From contig NC_092799.1 of the NCBI RefSeq assembly GCF_918797505.1, forward strand, positions 32,004,597 through 32,068,596: 64,000 nucleotides of DNA, in the 5' to 3' direction. The DNA is from Bemisia tabaci. Its lineage: Eukaryota; Arthropoda; Insecta; Hemiptera; Aleyrodidae. Positions within the stretch are counted from its first letter, which is position 1; each line of letters opens with the position of its first letter. The notes under the pieces were generated by a model. The model saw nothing but the letters and a program-made list of their open reading frames with translations, did not search any database and was not told the origin of the DNA. Positions 12,389 to 24,400 of this stretch are shown here, piece by piece. A program made the translations under genes and the position numbers.

Positions 12389-14055
12389 AGTTTATAACAC
12401 GTTTTTTTTTTTCAAATTTTCCGCGACTTCGGGCAGTTTTTCTCAGTCAACCGCCGACCAGGTTTGCACAGACAGGAGTCAGAAAAAAAATCTTAGTAAA
12501 CAAACGATTTCGCTGGCTGGCTAAGCTATCAAAAAAGAAAGATGATACATCGAGCTACAAGCCCCCCCCCCCCCCCAGCACCCCCAACACCCCCCAAAAA
12601 ACAAATTGTGACATTTAACATAACAATAAATTGCACTATTTGTCAATCGCTTGCTCATAGTAGTGGCATTGTGTGAATAAATATATTGCATTTGTTTTTG
12701 TTGTTTTGTTGTTGTTTTTATTGGCTTGCAGCTCGATGGACCTCGAGTTAGGTTAGGTTCTTTCAGCTTAGGTTCATCTTTCTTTCTTATTTATATGACG
12801 CACGTTTCCGGACGAAAATTATACGCAGAAAATGTGATGCACAACAAAAATGACGGAATCAAAAATAATAATCATTAATTTTCCTCTGAAATTACATTTT
12901 TGGTCGACAAGGATGTTTATTCACCTTAACGCTGCTTTCGTAGATTGCAGCTCATCTCAAAGATTATAATCTATGAAATACATGCATTCCTTTACGAAGC
13001 AGAAAAAATCATTCGTACATAAATGCATAGTGTTAGTGAACAAACTGGATTCTTTGCCACGACGACCGACGCGACGGGTACAGGTACACGCGAAAGGAAG
13101 CGTATTTATCTCTGATTGCGACGTTATGCACCACTTATCTTTGATTTTTAATCAATGTTTTCAAAAAGCTACACACAGTTTTTCTGAAAACTTTCCGCGA
13201 ATTTTCCTGAATAATCTCAAATAAAATCATCGAAAATTTTGACGCGATATTTCGTTCGTCTACTTTCTTTTCACGTGTAACCAAAACTAAATTAAATATC
13301 ATCCGATTTTCTGAATCGTTACAATGAGGATACATACTTCCCCTTTAATTATGTTAAAAACCGGAGCAAAGAGTCAAGAATTAATGACGCTAATATACGT
13401 TCCACGCCAAGTGACCGACTGCAATGCGTTTGGCGCAATGCGAGAAGTATTCATGCGGTCTTGTAGGCGCTTACGCCGACCGCACTGTTTGGCGCAATGC
13501 GTGAAGTATTCGTACAGTCTTGAAGGCGCTAATATGCGTTTATCGCCGGCGGCCGCAGTGTGTTAGAATAATCAGGGCATCAAGCATGGGGCTCAAGACG
13601 CCCATGTTGTGTTTCGACGCTGTATGACACAGAGCATGATATTTTTCAGACTCACGGCGTTAATTAAGACGTTTTATAAACTTAAATATAGACCTAACGC
13701 ACTATTTTGAAAATTCGGGTTAGTATTCCTCAAAGTTGCAAACTGTTCGTATCTCTTAAAGATACATTCTTTGGCTGTATCTCTTGCGTGCAATGGAACC
13801 ATTAGTCAAATGCCGATTAATTATATTGTCACTAATTGATAATAACCGTTCTTAAAGCTAGATTTTGTAGAATAGAATCCCATTATGTTACACACAGTTG
13901 CGGAAAAATAGGTTTATTTCCTCCGATAGAAGCACGCAAAAAATTTATGAGCTCATGAGAAAAGTTTTCAATCTCTTCTCTAACGACTCTAAAACAATGA
14001 CGTAGCTTTGGTCGTAGGAATGATTTTAGAGACTCTCGCGTCCGTCCGTTCCCAT
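12389..14055. other. Gene-free stretch
   Basis: Nothing I can support as a gene. It holds a C-rich run (12561-12600), fragments of the long palindrome-bearing repeat (about 13395-13565, 'ggcgcaatgcgagaagtatt') and AT-rich filler. Open frames here lack splice context and paralogues. Confidence 0.45.
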
Positions 14056-14219
14056 CAGTGGCGTGGCGTGCTTTACGATATATCGATTGATCTGCCATTT
14101 AAATCTATGGAAAAGGATCGATTATCAAGGTGTTCGCAACGAACACCTTGATAATCGATTCTTTACTACAGCTTTAAATGGAGAAATATCGATAATCGAT
14201 CCTTCACGCCACGCCACTG
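14056..14219. mobile_element. hAT-type MITE, CAGTGGCG family (copy 2)
   Basis: Same 164-base near-palindrome as 8996-9160, with ends CAGTGGCGTGGCG and CGCCACGCCACTG. The flanks show no matching 8-base duplication, so either a flank has mutated or the copy arose by recombination. Confidence 0.85.
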
Positions 14220-15995
14220 GCAGCTAGGTCTACCGAGAGAGACATTCAGGAAAACTTAACATAAATAAACAAACAATTTTGCAAACGATCATTCTTTCTT
14301 CTCGCAAACGATTTCAATTGTTTTACAGCAATTGTTTCTGCTTTAATCCATAAACTGTTGAGGCTCTAGTTTTATGAAAGCTAAAAAACGATTGAATATA
14401 TGCCGTAACAGGTCCACAACATCCATCGACGTATATCAACAGCAGCTTGAGAGAGAGTTTGCTTATTTATTCAGGTTAGTTTTTCTTTGATGTCGCTCTC
14501 CTTCGCACCCCTCCCTCCCCCTTCTCTCTCTCCCATTCCACTCTAATTTCTCTCCTCTTTTCTCTCCGGCGAATACCTGGTTGCCGGTGACCGAGAAGGA
14601 AGTGCTCAATTTTTTTCTTTTTTTCTTTTCTTTTTTTTTTTCAAACAGCCTCCCAATCTTCACCTCTTGTGGTGTGAGATAGATCCCTTTTTACTCAACA
14701 CTTTCCGTGCGCCTATAGGTGTGTTTTCATGTATTTCTCCCTCACAGCGAGGAGAGCACGCGAAGAAAGGGTAAAATCTGATAAGTAATCAAGTAATTCC
14801 ATAACCATAAAAAAAATTCAAACATGTTTTAGGCCAAAAGTTTGTTCTCAGTTTCCGCTAGTTGAACGTACTCATGCAAAAAAGAACTATGCTCCATGCA
14901 AACCTTTTTTATTTACCGCATTTATTTCCTTTCAGCATTAATATGTCCAAATTATCGTTTCAGCTTCGCCATTAGCGCGTTCCAGATGCGTAAACTAGAG
15001 GTTCAGTCGGGGGAATCGACGCGGGTGTTGACTGCTAAACATTTTTAAACACAGTAAAAATTCTGAAAAATGTTGATCTTCACATTAATGACAAAAAATG
15101 AGGGGAAGCCGTATGTTTCGGTAATTGTTTTTTTCGGAGTTTTGGTATAGTTTCGGAGTAAAAATATTGAAGTCAGTTTGCCTGTGTCGGCGTACTGAGC
15201 CCGATGATTGTGACATTTGAAGTCGTTTCCCTGGCGTAAAAGCGTATCTCAATTTCCACTTGAACCTTGTTTTACATATAAATCCACGCTTTTTGGAGCT
15301 CATGCATAGATCGAGATACGTTTTACGCCAGAGACGCAATGATGCGAACTAAATCTCTTGTGTTGGGCTAAGGGGCTTGACGTGTGGCATGCAACATATT
15401 CAGATGCTTTTTCCTTTAACTTTAAAAGCCTTGTCACTGAAGAGACCAGTTGTTCGAAATCATGTTTCCTTCAATTCCACGAATCTAGCGAATAGGAAAA
15501 TTCAATGATTCTGCTAAAACAGTAAAACTCCTCCCACTAGTTTCAAAAAAAATTGTCAAAGCGCGGTAAAGACACGTAGCCTTTTTTGCGCAGAAATCAT
15601 CGTCATTTCTCGCATCAATCACTCATATCTTGTGCAAAACGACACCCTTCCCTGCCGACGTCTTACCATAAGTTTGGTATTTGTTGAAAATATAACCAAG
15701 GAAGCATCTGGAGGATTTCATATCGATGGCCAAAGTGCGAAACCATGTAAACGTTGCAGACTTCCTGCCATACTTTATTTTCTCATTAGAATACAATTTT
15801 CTCTCTCTATCAGCAGAATAACCAGTAGCAATTTTAAGCTCTACGTATAGTTTGGCTCATTTCTCTTTTAAAATATTAAATAAGGGTACATATGTTATAG
15901 CATTTAAATAGCGATACGTGGTTTCACACTTTAGCCATCGACTTACGGCTCGAGAGTAAAATTCGTCGATTTTTAACCACTCAAATCATGATAAC

Positions 15996-16222
15996 ATTAC
16001 CTGTAAGTTATCTTTTCGTCCCGGTTTTTCTTCAGTAATTCCTTGTCTAAAGCGATGTACATTTTGGAAAAATTATTTCCTTCTTCAGGCCAAATTTTTT
16101 TTTTTCTTAAAGTCAAAAAAATGTGTGGCTTGAAGATGGAAGTAATTTTTCCAAAATGTACATCGCTTTAGACAAGGAATTACTGAAGAAAAACCGGGAC
16201 GAAAAGATAACTTAAAGGTAAT
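15996..16222. repeat. Long, nearly perfect hairpin
   Basis: The left arm (about 15996-16093) and right arm (about 16126-16222) are reverse complements. Roughly the outer 80 bases match almost without error, from 'aagttatcttttcgtccc' inwards, with a short T-rich loop. The near identity implies a recent origin. It lies about 245 bases upstream of the membrane-protein exon at 16467, in the same intron. Confidence 0.85.
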
Positions 16223-16466
16223 AATATCCGAACCGGTAAAATGAAAAAACCATATAATCATTGATAATGGTTTTTCACATGATTTCTGAAAATTTTACGC
16301 AAATCTGGGGCTAACTCAATGTAATTTTGGACAGTACTATTTGTAGGTCCATTTTCTCAAAACTTCACTTTTGGAACTTGAAAATTGTTTGTTACTCTCT
16401 CCGCTTACGCAACAGTGTAAGAGATAAAATATTATAATGCTTTTGTCTCGTTCAATCATGTTGCAG

Positions 16467-19400
16467 TGCCAATGGCGTGATGGAGGATTCGTCCACCAGC
16501 AGCGCCACCAGCGGTCCCTCTGATGAGCCTTCGACCACCGAACGCCTCAACTCGACGACAGAGCGGGTTCTTTCCGAGAGAGAACTCATCCGCCTCGAAT
16601 TCTACCGCACTTATGACGTCATGACTGGGGTGAGTCATGAGCAACTTTTCTAATTTTTATTGAAAGGAAAGTTTCCATCTTCATCGTTGCCTCTTTGTCT
16701 TGAGTGTAAAAATCGTTTTCTTTCTGTGAGAGTATCATAAGCTTCCTTTTAACTGAAATTCAATAATTAATCATTTCGGATTTCCTGTATATTTTTCAAT
16801 CGAAGACTTGATGAGACACTTGTGACACTTGTGACACTTGTTTTCTAAATTAAAAGTCATTGAAAAATTTCAAGAGTAGTCGAAATAAAGGAGAGTGTGT
16901 AGGTACTACCAGCCACTTCTCTGGGAAAAATACAAAGGGCCAAGTTTTGCAATACACTGGAAAAAAAAAAAAACACATTGGATCTAGAGTCCAGACTCTT
17001 GAAAACATTGACAAGAAAAACTACTCTTGATTCAATCGGATTTTTACTTGAATCAAAAGGAAATCCGCTTAAATTAAGAGGCTTGGTTCTTGATTTAAGC
17101 TAGATTCTGATTGAATCAAGAGTACTTTTTCTTGTCGATGTTTTTAAGAGTCTGGACTCTAGATCCAATGTGTTTTATTTCCAGTGTAGTGAGGAGCGTT
17201 ATGATGGCCTCGTTTGCATTTTGGGCTGTGTTCAACTTTAAAGATAGGACAGCTAACGCAAATGCCAAAAGCACCAATCATACATGATAATCTGGCCTTT
17301 GATCAAAATTGTGCAGGAATGGGATGTTATCTAGGAGATAAAAATTAAGTTTATAATAATAGCTGAATGGCAAGGAATATGGCAACCACGGAGCTCAGTG
17401 ACGGCGCTAAGTGTTAAGGGAGGTCAGTTTTATTTATTGTCAAGCTTTTGAGGGCTAATGACTTCAATTAATGCGAGAGGAAATAGTTCCGTAGTTGATA
17501 AGTTAAAAATAGCTTACAAACATTCATTCACAGGGTTGAGTGCGTGATAGGGTGGTTCGAGTATAGCGTTTGCCAAATCTCCGAGATTCGTAAAACGTGA
17601 GCATCGCTAGTATATCCAAATCTTAATAGTGATTCTCTCTTTAAAACAGATGATGATAATAGCGCTAGTCGTTGAGTCGTGTTTTGATGGTAGAGACTTA
17701 GAGAATAGAGCTATAAATAAGTAGATCTTTCTAAACGTCAGTTTTGAGTTTTTGACGTTCGTTTTCACACCGATATGAAATCGCCCATTATTCGCTAGTC
17801 GAATAGTGTTATTCACTTTAGTAGGCCAGGTAAACTGGATAGAACGGAACGAACCGGGTTAAATTTGGCGAAAACTTGAGTCAGGCGTAGTTTTGAGCTC
17901 AAATAACAGTGTATGTTTCCCCGATAAAAATTCAAATTCTGTAAAAAATATTTTGTGCGTAAAAATAGTCGAGGAACTCTACTTTTAATATTGAGTATAT
18001 GAAGGGTTAACTTAAAAACTTCAGTAAAACTTCAGTCTTCAGTGTATCAGCTCGATTCTGCTGTAACTTATTTGTTTTGTTCTGTAAATCTTGGTCCTAT
18101 CATGGTCTCTTCTATACGGATTTTATCAACAGGGCGGCTATTACGAATGGACGCATTCATGCTGAGAAGTACGATGTACAAATGAATGTAAACTACACTG
18201 GAAATAAAAGTTACGGACTATATATACGGGCTGAGAAGCCGAAAGTTCCGGGTGCTAGAGTTATAGCTTTGATTGCTCCGAGTCCTACGCCCGGAACACG
18301 GGCGGCATGTTTATATAGCCCGTAAGTACGGCTTCCACGGCCGGAGTTTATTTTTCAGTGTAAGGAACTATGAAGTGCCCAAACCCCATGTACATAGTTC
18401 ATTCCTTTGATTGAATTTACTCAGTTCCAAAAAGCAAGAAGATATGCAACCGGACTATATTTTGCATCTCCATATGGAAACCAATGGCACATACATTAAA
18501 AAGAGCCAGAAATAGATGATTCCGTCTTGCGTGATCCAGTCCAATTCATAGGCGAATCCAGACACTTCAAAAAGGGGGCGTAAGGGGGGTAAGGAAAATT
18601 TTCAAAATTTTAAAGCGCCTAACGTGCAGTTTGAGTGAATTTTGTTATGAATAATTACCAAATATTAACGTACTTCCTTCTTCTCTCCTCCGCTTCTTCC
18701 TTCCCTTTTCCCCCTCGGTTTTCGGGGGGAGAGGGGAGGGGCGCACGTCCTTCACAGGCACTTCAAAAAGGGGGCGTAAGGGGGGTAAGGAAAATTTTCA
18801 AAATTTTAAAGCGCCTAACGTGCAGTTTGAGTAAATTTTGTTATGAATAATTACCAAATATCAACGTACTTCCTTCTTCTCTCCTCCGCTCCTTTCTTCT
18901 TTCTTCCTTCCTTCCCTTCGTCCTCCTCAGTTTTCGGGGGGAGGGGGGAGGGGCGCACGTCCTTCACACCCCCTCTTTTGGATCCAGCTATGGTCCAATT
19001 AAATCTGCGAGAGAGCCTGATCCGCTGAAATATTATCGGCAACATCGTGACCGTCAGTAGGAACTCGTCGTCAAGGGATCCATCACACTTCAGTGATTTT
19101 AATGTAATGGGTCACGCGAGGGGAATCGCAACAGGTACGGTACTGTGCCGCTCTATTAATTGGGCCCCATTTAATCCCCCCCCCCCCCCGGTCGGTTTCG
19201 CTTAATCGGGTTACCGCGGGTTGCCTGCTCCCCTGGGCTAGGAGTCAACTGTCTCAAAGCGCCGCCACTTAATGCGTTTTGCGAAATTAATTCATTCGAT
19301 TTTTACGCTAATAATCGAGTCATAAACCAATTTGAAACTTTTGTGTTGGTCTTTTCTCCCTCCTCGCACGATTTGCTTTTTTCGTTGAAGGAGTCTCATT

Positions 19401-21387
19401 GCTTCGGGATGAAGCCATGAACATGTGAAATAAAAGGAGAAATATAGGATATCATAGTTTCAGGATCCTTATAAATATTACGTAAGCTACTCTCAAGGAC
19501 TGGGGGCTCAGTCTTACATGAGCCCTCCAATTCGGAGGGAAGCAAACCAATATATTTTTCAATAAAATTACGTCTGACTATTATTATTTTTCTTTCACTG
19601 GAAATAATATTTTTTGACTTTGGACGGATTTTTTCAAAAAAACAAATTGTTGCATGCAGTTACAACTGTTTTTTATAAAAGATGAGAAAAAAAATTCGTC
19701 AGGGAAATCCCTATTCATAGGTATAGTTGAACCCTTTTTATGATAGGCTGACTCAAATTTGGCAGGGTTTAAGCCGGTATCATTCATTAGTTAACAAAAA
19801 AAAAGAATTAAAAAGTTGTTCTGTCGATGACTTTAAAAGGAAACTTCGTTCAATTGTAAAAAAAAAGAACTTTTGTTTTTTACACAGCGGAAAAAAATAT
19901 CAAATTTGATAATTTTTGGAATGATTGAAACTGGGTTTAAACGAATTGTTGCATTCTTAATTTTTTGTGTATGTGTCTGCGTGTACACCATCTCTCAATA
20001 AATATTTTTCACTACACTACATTGATACACAACCACAGATGAAACCATACATGCAATGTGGTAATTTTAATGAGATAAAAAGTGAATTTCCATCCGTCCA
20101 TCGACATAAATACTTGCAACATTTTTCTCACAACAGACTTTTGTAATGCCTCCTCCTTGTTCATGCCTGTTTTGACTTAAAATAATATGAACGCAAGGTC
20201 GCAGAAGAGAACGTAGCAGCTATCTCTCTTTCTAGACGACATGTACGTCAAACTGCCGTTATGTTTGTACGTTATCGGACAAAAGAGAATGTACGAACCA
20301 CATTTGTTCCGACTGAATCTGTCAGTCAAAAGTCGGAGAATTTTTTGCTCTAGCTTATCAAGGAACATAGGGACAGCTAATATGATTCACAGAGTTGAGT
20401 GCCTCTTGCACAGCTAGACCGTCACTGACTGTTTACAGAGAAGAATTGCCGAGTTGCAAACTACAAAATTATAGACATTGGGTTTTAGGTATTCTTTTGC
20501 CACAAAAGCGACTTTTTGCGTTCCCAGCTTCATGTGCAAAACTTCGGGTTCAGAGACAGAAAGTTTCGAACGTTGGAGCTAAAAGAGGAGAACCGACTCA
20601 GCTCTGGTACCAACAGTTTTTGTCTCGGTTTTTTCTTCAGGGTTCTCTGCACCTCGGAGGATGACGTCATATGCCGTGTTTTTAAGGGGCTATATTTTAT
20701 GTTGATATTGTGCGAGGGAACTTGGTTAACAGACAAATCTAGATCTTATTATTTTGTGCTGATCTTCAATCTGGAATCATCAAGACACGATTCTGAGACT
20801 TGCCTATTGAAAATGAATGTTAAAAAAAAAAAAAAAGTTTTTCGGAAAAAGTATCATTGTCTCATGAGATCTGGCGATGCCTTTGAAAGATTGGCTCTCT
20901 AATATCTTAGGTGCTCTTCGGTGCAGAGTTATGGGTGGTTTCACGATAAGTGGAATAGCTTTGTCGCCGTAACAGACAACACATTTTTCGGTCATATTTT
21001 TAGAAGTAATGATAATCACTCGGATTTTTTTGCATTAGTCTACACAAGGTTACGTGTTATAACGCTTCTCAAAGATTTGTCGCTCTACTTTTCAATTTCA
21101 ATGTATATAAATGGCCGAAAATGTGCTGTCTGTTACGCTGACTTTTTACCGCGTAACAGACAGCACTTTATCGGAATTTACATAAAATTAACTGAGAAGC
21201 AGAGCAACAAATCATTAGAAAGCGTCATAATACGCAACTTTTTCAAGATTAATGCGAAAAAATTTAAGTGATTATCATTTCTACTAAAAATATATGTATG
21301 ACCTAAAAATGTGTTGTCTGTTACGGCGACAAAACTATTCCAGTTATCGTGAAACCACCCTTATGCAAGTATATTTGTGACACGCCC

Positions 21388-21451
<64 letters not shown>

Positions 21452-24400
21452 GTAGTTCTTCCGGGAGAAAAAGTGGCGAATCTTATCGAAGATATGATAA
21501 TTTAAGCGTCTTGTTCCACCGGCTGTGGTAAACCAAAGTCGGGGGTTTCGATTTCCATCCGTTTCGCGCTACCACCCCAAACATGGGGTGGGTTTCGGCC
21601 AGATGGTCATCTAGGCGGTTAAACTATCATATGTTGGTTTGGGCTGTAATTTTGAAAAAAGCTTTGATCAGAAGCTGGCTATAGGGAGATCGGGGACCGA
21701 AGTCGAGCCGACCGACTAAACCAAACTCACGGCTGCATATCTGCCCGGATGACACCGGAATCATCCCTATTGAGGGATATCTCTCCGGCTGCGACACTGT
21801 TAGATGTTGAGGAGTTGGAACTGCACTTCATTTTTAACCTGAGAGTGACACGCTCTTTGACATTCCGAAATATAAACCGCGCCCTATTCAGTCAAGTAAA
21901 TTTTTGAAAATTATCAATTTATTATTATTATCCATTATTAATTCAAAATATTATTAATGAAAATTATTATTTTTTGACAGCGCATACATAACGTGTTATA
22001 AAATCGTGGCTCCCCCGTATGGTAATCATTTTCACCGTCTCACCGTTGAGATGGTGCGCAAGTGGAACAATGTTAGCGCCATTGATGGGATGACACCAAA
22101 AAACTCTCGCTCTTAGCTAAGTTTTTCAATATGACGAGGCAAGTTCTTAAGGGAAAATGATCTAGGCAAGGATCGAACATATAAAATTTTAAGCCAGTTT
22201 TAAAATGCATTTTTTTATGACATTGTGGTAATTAATACAAAAATAAAACTAAAACTAAAATACATATATTAAAATAAGCTAAAATATAATAACAAAAAAA
22301 CCAATAATAAAAAAACCTACAAAATTATTACCACCACCAAAAATAAAATATTTATGAAACATAGAGTATGAATAAGGAAAGAAAAAACCAAAATAAAGTG
22401 CATGTATCATAAAGAGGCTGCGAATACTGTTTAAGCAAGTTAGTAAGGTCACATACTTTCTAAGAAAGCAAAGGATCTGATAATTAAGTCTACTTCACTA
22501 GAGGAGCAAAAATATTCTAAAGGGTAAAAATTGAATCCATTTCATGAAATGAAAATTCCTAAAGATATGCCCCGATTACAAAAAACCCTTTTGAGAGCAA
22601 GTAGAACATTACTCATTTGGTTAAAGAGTAGGTAAAAGGAAATTTCATGAACTACTGGGCGTAACAACTAAAATAAAGGAATATAATATCCATTGGTTTG
22701 GCTTTCTGCCTTCGCTGCCTGGCTACTCCGTCGGTCGACCCCACAATTCAAAGCTCGCACTACCTGAATAGAAAATCTCATTGTCTGCATTGATTGCAGT
22801 GGACCTCGCTGGCAAAGGTTGGCACCACAAACGTGCGAAATCCTCACTCGAACTTTTAGGTTTATTGTTATTTCGGGAAAATGGAGGCTCAAGCTTCATC
22901 GATCGTCCACGGCCATTGCGGCCACTCAGAGATTGATCACGGATGATAGAAGGTTTTCCTCTTGGAACCTCCGTCAAACCATATGACGCACCGTGTTCTT
23001 GCTGCGTCTTCGCGTACCACTCAGCATCTTTTTCCACGCACAAAAGCAGCTTCTTGTGAGAACCGATATTGCTTAAAGGCCACATACCTGTTGTTTTGAA
23101 TTGTACCGTGCATCTGTGTGTCTCATACGCCTCGGCGTCATCTCTCTCACAACCGAAAAATTCAGCATCCTTACAGCTGGACCAATCTCTTTTGTACATA
23201 GGAGATGCCAAGTACGTCTCGACAAGCTTCTTGCACAAATTATTTGCTTGTTGGTCTCTGGCACTGCCCTCTTTAGTCTGTAGACAAGGGTCATTGTGTT
23301 GCAAATGATAAAGATCTTCCACTTCCACCATACTTGTGCGTGTTATCTGAAAAAAAAAAAAAAAAAAATATATATTAAAAGTTATGCCGTGGTATTTTTC
23401 AAGAAGGAGCAGTTGAGGTGAAAACTTTTTTCCGGGGGGCATGGGGGACAGGGGACAGGGGGAAGGGGGGGCGTTCGCTTGATACTCACTCCTGATGGGG
23501 TTTAGGGTCTTTACGGTACAAATGATGCATGAAGGGGAATCCCTATCCGGAAATTTTTCGGAACATGAGCTCCTTTGGGGTTCAGTTCGAGGCGACTGAA
23601 AATTTGGCTGAACGAAAGCATAAAGCATAGCTGGACTCAATCAAGGATTCTCCAAAAATATCCACTGCGTTTTTCCTTCCGTCATTTTATTATGGACTAA
23701 GGTGAGATAATGAATTTATCTTCAAGAATGTGGAGAATTTGCAGATTCTGTATACCCTGCAGACGATGAAGGTTTGCATGGGGAAGTGTTTACCTTGATC
23801 CTTTACAAGCAGATGCGTGACTTTAGCCGTTTTGATGAATTTCATTTTTCCTTGGAGGGAGGGGGGGGTATTTATAGGGACTCTTTTGAAGTGAATATGA
23901 AGCTCTACAAGCGTCAGAAGGTACATCGCGGCGATTTGGATCCCAAGACGATGGAAAAATTGGGCTACATTTTTCAAAGAGGAACTAAACAATTTCAGGC
24001 CCATGCATAATAATAACTACTTGCACAGAGAAATTAACGGCACATACTATATTTGTAAAATGAGTCAGAAATTGTACATTCGCAAAATGTGGTCCATTTA
24101 TCGGATGGTTTAATTTAAAATAAAATAACTTATCTACGTTTTTGAAACCAGAGAAAATGTTGATAAGGATGAACACTTGAAGATCAGCGTCATGACACTT
24201 CTCAAACGTCTTGATCCGGACTTCTTCGCCAGTGGCATCAAAAAGCTCATTTTTCGCTGTGAAAAATGCGTCCTTCTGGATGAAAATCATGTCAAAAGAA
24301 CTTAGGAAAGAGACGCTGTCGAAAAGAGGTATCATGTTGTTCTTTGGATCGTTATACCTTCGTTTCCTGAACCTCTTTTCCAGGAGTTGGCGGAAAATGT

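Noticed and set aside
21349..21531. Frame with a run of phenylalanines
   Set aside because: It is a translation of the poly(T) tract of a retroposon tail.
23085..23105. CAG|GTATGT donor-like site inside the last exon of gene A (also in B)
   Set aside because: The reading frame continues past it for over 100 codons, conserved in both copies with frame-preserving indels, and the next acceptor would give an early stop, so read-through is favoured.
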